Source of the DNA: Caldilinea sp.
GTDB lineage: Bacteria; Chloroflexota; Anaerolineae; Caldilineales; Caldilineaceae
Direction of reading: 5' to 3'
Length of the DNA stretch: 7,238 nt
NCBI GenBank assembly: GCA_026389955.1
Contig: JAPLGY010000248.1
Coordinates: 1 to 7,238 of the forward strand
Part shown: positions 1-5,174 of the stretch, in pieces
Position numbering within the stretch: position 1 is the first letter of the stretch
Layout: each line of letters begins with the position of its first letter
Made by a program: the position numbers and the translations under genes
Notes under the pieces: generated by a model
The model's input: the letters and a program-made list of their open reading frames with translations, nothing else
Database searches by the model: none
Told to the model about the DNA's origin: nothing

Positions 1-1
1 C

Positions 2-139
2 CTGCTTCCCAAACGCCGCAATCGGACCAATCCACGCGTCGTCAAACGTAAAATGTCAAAGTTCCACCTCAAACGGCCTGAACACGCTCGCTCCCCGCAG
101 CCAACAATACCGTTTCGCGAGGCGGTAGCCCTTATTTGA
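2..139 (+). CDS. IS4-type transposase, C-terminal end (partial at window edge)
   Basis: The frame starting at base 2 is open from the window edge to a TGA at 137-139 and gives 45 residues. They are rich in Lys and Arg and contain PRVVKRKMSKFHLKRPEH followed by PFREAVALI. I recognise this basic tail as the C-terminus of IS4-family DDE transposases, which cut and paste the insertion sequence. The DDE catalytic residues would lie upstream, outside the window. The stop is only 12 bases from the stop codon of the converging PIN toxin gene, so the end of the insertion sequence must lie almost against, or inside, the toxin's 3' end. I could not identify a terminal inverted repeat because the other end is not present. 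The family call rests on remembered tail motifs, not on an alignment. Confidence 0.65.
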   Translation: MLPKRRNRTNPRVVKRKMSKFHLKRPEHARSPQPTIPFREAVALI

Positions 140-151
140 AAGGTCTTGGGG

Positions 152-557
152 CTAGTCTACTGTTCTGACCAGACCGCTATCAATAATTGCGGAATCGGTC
201 GTAAGCAGAGGCAGACCAAGTGCCAGGGCTGTGGCCGCGATGATGCGGTCAGATAACTCAGGCACAGCAGCCGGACCAAAGGCGCGTAACGCCTTGACTA
301 CCGCAAGGTCCAGCGGCGTCACATAGAAATTGGCGTCTGGCTGCTCGGATAGCTCAAACAGCTGGGCAAGCACATCATCTTTCACCTTTTGCCGTTGCAG
401 CAGAAACACTGCCTCAACCAGGACGATGCTGGGTACGATCACTTGCGCGCGGCCATCCTCAGCGGCGTCAAGCACACGCTGGACGCCGCTGAGGCAGCCG
501 CCGATCCTCACTCAAATGCCACAGCAGACACTGCGTATCAGTTACATATTGTTTCAT
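152..557 (-). pseudogene. vapC: PIN-domain VapC-like toxin, broken by a one-base frameshift
   Basis: VapC toxins are Mg-dependent ribonucleases that cleave tRNA or rRNA and are held inactive by a cognate antitoxin. An ATG at 557 opens MKQYVTDTQCLLWHLSEDRR, the classic PIN start with the first catalytic Asp (D7), but this frame stops after 29 codons (TGA 470-468). The rest lies in the next frame and runs to TAG 154-152: a VQRVLDAAEDG helix, IVPSIVLVEAVFLL with the conserved Glu, LSDRIIAATALALGLPLLTTD with two more Asp residues, and a normal VRTV tail. From ATG to stop is 406 bases, i.e. 135 codons plus one base, so removing a single base between about 510 and 470 restores a 134-residue protein of normal family length with all four acidic residues (about D7, E48, D103, D121). 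The ATG overlaps the antitoxin stop as ATGA, which shows that this is the true start. A GTG at 511 would give a 119-residue form without D7. A sequencing error is possible, but no long homopolymer lies at the site. Confidence 0.8.
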
Positions 558-808
558 GCCTCGGTCTGCTCAACTTTGCGCCATAGGTCGCGTCGCACTT
601 CGGAAAGCATGTCCGGTGTTATCTCGTAACCGGCGAGGATACCCCGGAGATGAATGTGACGCATGCCGTTGCGCGCCTCGGCTTCTGGCGTGTTTTGCGT
701 CTTGAAGCGCAGGAATTCGATGAAGTTGTCAAGTTCGAACAACTCCTCACTCGGTAAGGTGCGGATTTTCTCGAAGATCTGTTGGACGCTAATCGCGGGA
801 CTGACCAT
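554..808 (-). CDS. DUF2281/VapB-like antitoxin
   Basis: This is an 84-residue protein beginning MVSPAISVQQIFEKIRTLPS. The short helical pattern LPSEELFELDNFIEFLR is typical of small antitoxins of the DUF2281/VapB-like group that pair with PIN toxins. Its polar C-terminus (MLSEVRRDLWRKVEQ) is the likely toxin-wrapping segment. I chose the ATG at 808 because AGAGGAGG lies just in front of it (GGAGG core at 813-817); two upstream in-frame ATGs (832 and 826) lack such a site, and one lies next to the Shine-Dalgarno. The TGA (556-554) overlaps the toxin ATG as ATGA, so the two genes are translationally coupled, antitoxin first, as usual for such pairs. A promoter candidate lies 70-100 bases upstream. 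The antitoxin is intact although its toxin frame is broken. The family name is by pattern recognition; a role as antitoxin follows mainly from the operon position. Confidence 0.75.
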   Translation of the reverse strand: MVSPAISVQQIFEKIRTLPSEELFELDNFIEFLRFKTQNTPEAEARNGMRHIHLRGILAGYEITPDMLSEVRRDLWRKVEQTEA

Positions 809-818
809 GCTCCCTCCT
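809..818 (-). promoter_or_regulatory. Ribosome binding site fixing the antitoxin start
   Basis: Read on the minus strand this is AGGAGGGAGC directly before the ATG at 808. The GGAGG core is four bases from the start codon. It supports the 84-residue start over the longer 92-residue reading. Confidence 0.7.
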
Positions 819-879
819 CTTTCCATGAGCAAGCCGTTGCAGTTGAGATCGATTTCACGCGCATATCAGCCTGCCACGC

Positions 880-908
880 ATTATACACCGTAAAGCTGGG
901 ATCACTAT
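880..908 (-). promoter_or_regulatory. Candidate sigma70 promoter of the antitoxin-toxin pair
   Basis: The minus strand carries a perfect TATAAT at 885-880. At 17-bp spacing the -35 position (908-903) reads ATAGTG, a poor match to TTGACA. Transcription would start near 873 and give a leader of about 65 bases to the ATG at 808. The weak -35 suggests help from an activator or a low basal rate. Read-through from the strong upstream promoter of the AbrB-type gene is also possible, since no terminator is visible between 996 and 886. Confidence 0.4.
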
Positions 909-996
909 GCCGTTTGTTGCCGCGTCGCAGGTGGTACTCGCGGTCTTGGGTGCGCCAGGCTTGCCCCCAGGAGTAGACTGACGCCGAAGAGTCCAC

Positions 997-1308
997 TTAT
1001 GCCCTTGCATCCAGCTGATGCTTCTCCTTGAGGATTTCGCCGCGAATGTCACGGCCCGTTTCGATCAGTTCCTCAAGCGTATAGGATTTGCCCTCAACCT
1101 CTTGCTGTTCCTGCAAGATCGACTTCATCTCGATCAGCAGACGGCGCAAGCGGACGACCTTTTGGTTCTCCAGCGTGGTAATGAGAATGCCATCCTGGGT
1201 GCGCACAAAGGCCACCTGGTCGCCCGGCTCGATCCCAAATTCGGCGCGCAAGTCGGACGGGATGGTGATCTGTCCTCGTTTTTGCACGGTGGATAGTTGT
1301 GTTGTCAT
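997..1308 (-). CDS. AbrB/MazE/SpoVT-type DNA-binding protein
   Basis: This 103-residue protein begins MTTQLSTVQKRGQITIPSDL, and residues about 5-50 form the swapped-hairpin AbrB fold: the KRGQITIP signature, then LRAEFGIEPGDQVAFVRTQDGILITTL. Such proteins bind DNA as dimers and act as antitoxins or transition regulators. The C-terminal half (QEQQEVEGKSYTLEELIETG onward) is helical and charged, like the toxin-binding tail of MazE/VapB-type antitoxins. I chose the ATG at 1308 over an upstream start because AGGAGA (1323-1318) sits nine bases before it and the protein homology begins there. The next gene downstream is not its own toxin but a separate antitoxin about 190 bases away, so this is either an orphan antitoxin or the regulator of the whole cassette. 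A strong promoter and an inverted repeat directly upstream suggest autorepression. Confidence 0.85.
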   Translation of the reverse strand: MTTQLSTVQKRGQITIPSDLRAEFGIEPGDQVAFVRTQDGILITTLENQKVVRLRRLLIEMKSILQEQQEVEGKSYTLEELIETGRDIRGEILKEKHQLDARA

Positions 1309-1323
1309 AGTTGATCTTCTCCT

Positions 1324-1348
1324 ATTGTCATACAAAATGCATGACAAT
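1324..1348. promoter_or_regulatory. Operator-like inverted repeat before the AbrB-type gene
   Basis: ATTGTCAT (1324-1331) and ATGACAAT (1341-1348) form a perfect 8-bp inverted repeat around a 9-bp centre. One arm overlaps the -10 box and the other abuts the Shine-Dalgarno, so a bound dimer would block transcription start. An 11-base imperfect direct repeat, TCATACAAAAT (1328-1338) and TCATACTAAAT (1348-1358), overlaps it at a 20-bp step, close to two helical turns. Binding by the AbrB-type protein itself is the natural inference. Confidence 0.6.
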
Positions 1349-1375
1349 CATACTAAATCTAGGATCAACTGTCAA
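1347..1375 (-). promoter_or_regulatory. Strong sigma70 promoter of the AbrB-type gene
   Basis: On the minus strand a perfect TTGACA (1375-1370) is followed after exactly 17 bases by TATGAT (1352-1347), five of six matches to the -10 consensus. Transcription would start near 1340 and leave a leader of about 30 bases to the ATG at 1308. This is the best promoter in the window. Confidence 0.75.
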
Positions 1376-1427
1376 TGACCTGCAGACTAGATCTCAGGGC
1401 AATCGCGTCTGAAATTTGACTGGGGGG

Positions 1428-1481
1428 TGATTCAGCGTAGGCTTTGCTAAAGAGACGTAAGCAGCAAAGGAGGCTGAATCA
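1428..1481. repeat. Nested inverted repeat enclosing a ribosome binding site
   Basis: The outer arms TGATTCAGC (1428-1436) and GCTGAATCA (1473-1481) pair over 9 bp without mismatch. Inside them CTTTGCT (1442-1448) and AGCAAAG (1463-1469) pair over 7 bp, leaving a 14-base loop. The downstream arms include AAAGGAGG and the first base of the ATG at 1481, so in RNA the ribosome binding site would be folded away. It may be a translational switch, a protein-binding palindrome, or an end of a mobile segment; the sequence does not decide. Confidence 0.6.
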
Positions 1482-1651
1482 TGGCGGGCGACAGCGGCTG
1501 TGCCTGGTGGCTGTAGCAGCGTCGGCCCCGCCTAGAGGCTGACCTGGTGACACACGCGACCGCACAGGCAACGAAGGTTGAGGACGAGCGCACAGCCAGG
1601 CTGCGCGCCGGCATGGGCAGCAACGTCGAATGGAGAGTGGAGAAACTATAA
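1481..1651 (+). pseudogene. Small ORF interrupted by an amber codon, unrecognised
   Basis: An ATG with an excellent Shine-Dalgarno (AAAGGAGG, about eight bases upstream) opens MAGDSGCAWWL and then meets TAG at 1514-1516. The same frame stays open for another 44 codons to TAA 1649-1651 and reads as a charged helical segment (RRPRLEADLVTHATAQATKV, then EDERTARLRAGM). This looks like a small protein of about 57 residues inactivated by a nonsense codon. The alternative is a genuine 11-residue leader peptide with two adjacent Trp codons, but no biosynthetic gene follows. I do not recognise the protein. The next frame (ATG 1630) overlaps its end by 22 bases, as in tightly packed phage operons. Confidence 0.4.
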
Positions 1652-2296
1652 AACAGGCAATCTTGAGTGCGGCGCTCGTGTCGTCATTACGAAGCCAAAG
1701 CGCGCATCAACGCCGATGCCCAGCGCGACGTGGCCCGGATCAATGCGGACGCTGAATTGGTGCGCAAGCATGACTATAAGTTCCTGCACCATCCCCCGCC
1801 GCCGTATGGCGACGACAGCGTCGATGTGATGCAAGTTGACCAGCAAATCGGCACCTATCCCGACCAGGACCGCGCTTATGCTGCGGCCCAGCGGGACCTG
1901 GCGCCGCAGCGCGACGATGTCCAGCCAGCCCAACTGGCGCCGCCCCTGCCGGACGCAAGCGCCGACTCTAGCCTGGGCGAAGCACGGGAGCGGCCGCTGC
2001 CCGATTGGCTGGTCGAGGAGCCGGAGTTGCTGGCAGCGGTCCCGGCCCTCCCGGTCAGCCAGCGCAAGGGGTATGACTCCGATGAATGGTACACCCCGGC
2101 GTGGGTCATCGACGCCGCCAGGGCGGTGCTCGGTCAGATCGATCTGGACCCGGCCTCCTGCGCCCGTGCACAGGACGTGGTCAAGGCTGGCCACTACTGG
2201 GTGCGGGAAGATGATAGCTTGCAGCAGGATCAAGCCTACGTTGCGCGGCTGGATGCGTTCTTCCGGACGCAGGGGGGGCTTCAGTTGCCACCGTGA
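1630..2296 (+). pseudogene. Truncated phage-type DNA N6-adenine methyltransferase (Dam, PF05869) remnant
   Basis: An ATG at 1630 opens MESGETIKQAILSAALVSSL, a short amphipathic or membrane-like start. The coding pattern then moves to the next frame (1667-2296), which begins with a charged helix (EAKARINADAQRDVARINAD), has a Pro/Ala/Asp-rich linker, and ends with the recognisable N-terminal part of phage Dam methyltransferases: SDEWYTPAWVIDAARAVLG, then IDLDPAS and HYWVREDDSL. In the family this segment leads into the catalytic NPPY motif and the rest of the SAM-dependent domain. Here the similarity ends after DDSL and the frame stops within about 23 codons (TGA 2294-2296), so the methyltransferase cannot be active. 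Complete proteins of the family are considerably longer beyond this point. Part of the upstream half may be a separate gene joined by deletion. The Dam match is by motif memory; the frameshift at the 5' end is an inference. Confidence 0.6.
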
Positions 2297-2316
2297 GCCG
2301 TGAGGACCGACGGCTC
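2295..2316. repeat. GC-rich hairpin at the stop of the methyltransferase remnant
   Basis: GAGCCGT (2295-2301) and ACGGCTC (2310-2316) form a perfect 7-bp stem with an 8-base loop, overlapping the TGA at 2294-2296. No T-run follows, so it is not a standard intrinsic terminator. Confidence 0.45.
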
Positions 2317-2363
2317 GGTATCGACCGCATCTTGCGCCGTAACGACGGTGAGCGTGGATGCTG

Positions 2364-2399
2364 CTTGGTGAGTGGTTTCTGGAAACCGCCCGCACCAAG
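2364..2399. repeat. Two-part hairpin (7 bp plus 6 bp)
   Basis: CTTGGTG (2364-2370) pairs with CACCAAG (2393-2399), and inside it GGTTTC (2374-2379) pairs with GAAACC (2382-2387) around a two-base centre. The two stems are separated by a 3/5-base internal loop. As DNA it is a strong cruciform-prone palindrome; as RNA the two-base loop would open slightly. No poly-T follows. Confidence 0.5.
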
Positions 2400-2598
2400 A
2401 TTTGCGTGACGCCTTTTGCCCGCTTGATGGCTGAATCAGCGGCGACGTGACGCAAGCGGACTTCGCCAGCAGTATCAAAAGTGCGCATGAACCATTTGAT
2501 CACCGGAATCTACGTCTTTTCTTCTACAGTTGGTTTTCCCTCATTTTCTGCTTAGGCTGACCTTGGATTGCCAGATCCATTTTGCCTAGTAGTCCAAT

Positions 2599-2628
2599 TT
2601 GACAAATCCAGAAGACTTCGTCCATAGT
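2599..2628 (+). promoter_or_regulatory. Candidate promoter before the small unrecognised gene
   Basis: A perfect TTGACA (2599-2604) is followed after 18 bases by CATAGT (2623-2628), four of six matches to TATAAT. It lies in the A/T-rich gap and points towards the ORF at 2689 and the kinase gene at 2970. The -10 is weak, so this is only a candidate. Confidence 0.3.
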
Positions 2629-2688
2629 AAACGTGAGGTGTAGATTTCACCCCTGAAAGGTGTTAACCCATGCACAAAAATCGACTCT

Positions 2689-2904
2689 TTGGTGCTCACG
2701 GGCGGCGTGAGCGGCACGGCAGAAGGCGGGTTGGACGTGCCCCACGCCGAAGCCCGGCAGAGCATCGACGCCCAGGCAGCCTGTGGCAAGATCCAGCCCA
2801 TCTTCGACCGCGAGACCATCACCTGGCAGATGACCGATCACTTCGGGATCAACCACCCTGCGTTGGGGCCGGAGCAGATCTGTTATGCGCCGCAGGTGGA
2901 GTGA
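2689..2904 (+). CDS. Unrecognised small protein, possibly 5'-truncated
   Basis: The frame is open from the TAG at 2641-2643 to TGA 2902-2904. It has no ATG start; TTG at 2689 or GTG at 2692 would give 70-71 residues. Codon third positions are almost all G or C through this frame, which is strong evidence that it is, or recently was, translated. The protein is soluble and without membrane segments or a signal peptide; it contains SGTAEGGLDVPHAEARQSI, then KIQPIFDRETITWQMTDHFG and ends ICYAPQVE. I do not recognise a family. No good Shine-Dalgarno stands before 2689, and the missing ATG together with the remnants on its left suggests that it may be the C-terminal piece of a longer gene. The kinase gene follows 65 bases downstream on the same strand. 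Confidence 0.5.
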   Translation: MVLTGGVSGTAEGGLDVPHAEARQSIDAQAACGKIQPIFDRETITWQMTDHFGINHPALGPEQICYAPQVE

Positions 2905-2915
2905 GCGATGACTGG

Positions 2916-2931
2916 GTGGCGCCCTCGCCAC
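2916..2931. repeat. Small hairpin between the small gene and the kinase gene
   Basis: GTGGCG (2916-2921) and CGCCAC (2926-2931) form a perfect 6-bp stem with the loop CCCT. It lies in the 65-base gap before the kinase start. No T-run follows, so it is at most a pause or RNA-processing site. Confidence 0.35.
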
Positions 2932-2969
2932 GGATGATGGCTTGACCCTGGCTTGAGGAGGCTTGTGTC

Positions 2970-5174
2970 ATGTGGCAGCTACGGCGGGTACTGGCCGACG
3001 GCAGGTCAGAGCACTATGCCAGCGAGCTTTTCGAGTCGAGTTCGCGCACCCTCATCGTGATTTTTGCTGTGCTCTATCTCGGCTGGCACTTCTTCGCAGC
3101 TGCGACCTGGCCCGCCAGCGTTGGGCGACAGATGTGGTTGCCCACTGCGCTTTTTGTGCCCCTCGCTGGTGCGGCCTATCTCCTCGTTGCACGTCATTTC
3201 CTGATTGCCCAGCTGGTCTGGCTGGCGTGTCTCCTGGTGACCATCACCGTGACGATGATCACCTTTGGTCTTGCGGAGCTGGCCATCTTCTTCGCGCTGC
3301 TGCCGCTGATGGCGATTCTGACCATTGGCTGGCCTGCGGCGGTGGTCACGGAGCTTGCTGTAGCGTTGGTGCTGGCATGGCTGATCAAGGCCGGCACGAT
3401 TGGCGCGCTGACGGGCAGCATGAGCCTGACGGTGCTCGTGAGTGGCGTCTTGCTGGGCATCGTGGGCTGGATTACCGTGCGGACGCTGTTCACTGCCCTG
3501 CAATGGGCGCTCAGCAGCTGGGAAGTGGCGCAGAGCACGGCGCGCAGCGCGCGCGAACACCGTGCTGGGCTGCTTGAGTTGAACATCCAGCTCGATCGCG
3601 CCAATCATCAACTAGACAAGGCAAATGCAGCCCTGACCGCGGCATGGCGGGTGGCGGATGAAGCCGAGCGGTTCAAGACGGAATTCATCACCAATATCAG
3701 CCACGAAATGCGGACGCCGCTCAACCTGATCATCGGCTTCAGCCAGATGATGGTGACGTCGCCGGAAAGTTACGGTGGCAAACCGCTGCCCAGTGGCTAT
3801 CGCAGCGACCTGCACACGGTCTATCGGAGTGCGCAACACCTGCTGGCACTCGTAGATGACGTGATCGACCTGACCCGTATCGATGCTGGCAAGATCCCGC
3901 TGGTGCGCTATGAGATCGAGCTTGGCACGCTGGTGCAGGAAACAGCCGAGATCGTGCGCAAATACATCGCGGCGAAGGGGTTGGAATTGCGGCTTGAGGT
4001 CGCCCCTGGCCTGCCAACTGTCTGGGCGGATCGCCAGCGTATCCGGCAGGTGCTGCTGAACCTGCTGACCAATGGGGCCCGCCACACGCGCCAGGGCGGG
4101 ATCACAGTCACCATTGTGCGCCAGAATGGGGAGCTTTGTGTCCAGGTCCGCGACACTGGCCCCGGGATCGCGCCCGAAAATCAGAAGTGGATCTTCACAC
4201 AATTTCATACGACCGAACAGCCAAGTCCTGAATGGCACAGTGGGAGCGGCCTGGGGCTGCCCATCAGCAAGCAGTTGGTAGCCCTGCATGGCGGCAGGAT
4301 GGGGCTGGAGAGCGCACTGGGCGAGGGCAGTTGTTTCTGGTTTACCTTGCCACTAGAGCAAAAACAGGATGGGACCGAACTGACCGCGATCCTCGGGCGC
4401 GAACAGCCGCTGGCGCAGGCCAGTGGGCGACGGTCCGTCGTACTGGTCAACGCAAACCCTGGTCAAACCACACCTTTGCTCCGGCGCTACTTGGAGGATA
4501 TCGAGGTGATCGCGACGTCGAGCTGGGGCGAAGCCAGCGAGCTTGTTGCCGAGATCGGGCCGGTTGCCTTGCTCTGCGATCAAGATCCACCTGACGACTT
4601 CCCGGCTGGCAAGGCGCCGTTGATCCGCTGCCCGCTGCCCAGCACCAGCGCAACCGGAGGCATTCAGGGCGTCAAGGCGTTCTTGCGCAAGCCGGTCGAT
4701 CGGCTCGAATTGCTTGCCGCCGTGGACAAAGCCGCGCCGGATCTCCAGCATGTGCTGATTGTGGACAACGATCCGGCGGTCGTGCGCATGTTTCGCAGAA
4801 TGCTGGTCGGGCGGGTCTTGCCACGCGATTGTCATGAAGCATGCGATGGGACGGAAGCGCTGCGGTTCATGCAGACAACGAAGCCTGACCTGGTGATTCT
4901 GGATTTGATCATGCCGGCTCTGGACGGCTATGGTGTGCTGAAACAGATGGCACAGGAGCCGACGCTGGCCGACATCCCCGTGATTGTTGCCTCGGCCGTG
5001 GGACTGGATGGGTATGACCTGAAGGTGACGGGACCCATCCGGATTGAGCAGATGGAGGGCATTGAACTTGGTGCGGTGATTCAGATCCTCCAGGCTACCC
5101 TGGATGCCCTCTCGCCGGGCTGGGCGCAGCCTCGATCCAGCGGGCAAGCGTCGCGTGCAGCGCTTCTGGCGTGA
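2970..5174 (+). CDS. Membrane hybrid histidine kinase with two C-terminal receiver domains
   Basis: This 734-residue sensor autophosphorylates on His and passes the phosphate to Asp. GAGGAGG (2955-2961) eight bases before the ATG supports the start. Order of parts: a short cytosolic start; about six membrane segments (roughly residues 27-172) with no large outside loop; a coiled-coil linker (about 183-235); a HisKA domain with ITNISHEMRTPLNLIIGFSQ (H245); an ATPase domain with N-box N368, G1 DTGPGI (D395) and G2 GSGLGLPIS (about 425-433); a degenerate receiver (488-590) whose usual acidic pair after the first strand is replaced (N494, N496) although K574 remains; and a second receiver (594-715) with D599, D601, acceptor D645 in LDLIMPALDG and S675, but no Lys-Pro motif at the usual place. 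The last 18 residues lie beyond the receiver fold and are encoded opposite the neighbour's 3' end. The ligand is unknown; sensing within the membrane or of a small permeant signal fits the lack of an outer domain. Confidence 0.92.
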   Translation: MWQLRRVLADGRSEHYASELFESSSRTLIVIFAVLYLGWHFFAAATWPASVGRQMWLPTALFVPLAGAAYLLVARHFLIAQLVWLACLLVTITVTMITFGLAELAIFFALLPLMAILTIGWPAAVVTELAVALVLAWLIKAGTIGALTGSMSLTVLVSGVLLGIVGWITVRTLFTALQWALSSWEVAQSTARSAREHRAGLLELNIQLDRANHQLDKANAALTAAWRVADEAERFKTEFITNISHEMRTPLNLIIGFSQMMVTSPESYGGKPLPSGYRSDLHTVYRSAQHLLALVDDVIDLTRIDAGKIPLVRYEIELGTLVQETAEIVRKYIAAKGLELRLEVAPGLPTVWADRQRIRQVLLNLLTNGARHTRQGGITVTIVRQNGELCVQVRDTGPGIAPENQKWIFTQFHTTEQPSPEWHSGSGLGLPISKQLVALHGGRMGLESALGEGSCFWFTLPLEQKQDGTELTAILGREQPLAQASGRRSVVLVNANPGQTTPLLRRYLEDIEVIATSSWGEASELVAEIGPVALLCDQDPPDDFPAGKAPLIRCPLPSTSATGGIQGVKAFLRKPVDRLELLAAVDKAAPDLQHVLIVDNDPAVVRMFRRMLVGRVLPRDCHEACDGTEALRFMQTTKPDLVILDLIMPALDGYGVLKQMAQEPTLADIPVIVASAVGLDGYDLKVTGPIRIEQMEGIELGAVIQILQATLDALSPGWAQPRSSGQASRAALLA

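Larger units (their letters stand above)
2297..2640. other. Stretch without a convincing gene
   Basis: About 340 bases carry no convincing gene. The only small plus-strand ORF of note is 2358-2450 (30 codons, MLLGEWFLETARTKICVTPF and on), which I do not recognise. The right part (2500-2650) is clearly richer in A and T than its surroundings, as expected for intergenic DNA. Three palindromic elements lie here: the hairpin at the left edge, a longer one at 2364-2399, and the palindrome GCTGAATCAGC at 2430-2440. It is most likely debris between the methyltransferase remnant and the next gene. Confidence 0.5.

Noticed and set aside
1..57. Minus-strand fragment reading HFTFDDAWIGPIAAFGKQ at the left edge
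   Set aside because: It sits directly after a stop codon without a start and is opposite the transposase tail, which has a recognisable motif.
619..996. 125-codon minus-strand frame spanning the antitoxin
   Set aside because: Its second half is the antitoxin gene read in the wrong frame, and no start signal supports it.
1481..1516. Trp-type attenuator leader peptide
   Set aside because: Two adjacent Trp codons invite the idea, but no tryptophan gene, no terminator/antiterminator pair and no T-run follow. Kept only as an open observation.
1646..2503. 285-codon open frame on the minus strand
   Set aside because: It is the antisense of the plus-strand methyltransferase remnant in matching codon register, is rich in Arg/His/Gly without any domain, and has no ribosome site. 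The plus strand carries the recognisable Dam motif.
1420..2660. Retron, diversity-generating element or CRISPR array
   Set aside because: I found no reverse transcriptase motif, no template/variable repeat pair and no regularly spaced repeats. The hairpins alone do not support any of these.
2647..2945. Overlapping minus and plus frames at 2647-2931 and 2670-2945
   Set aside because: The 2689-2904 frame has the clear G/C third-position pattern. The others are its shadows, even though one of them begins with ATG.
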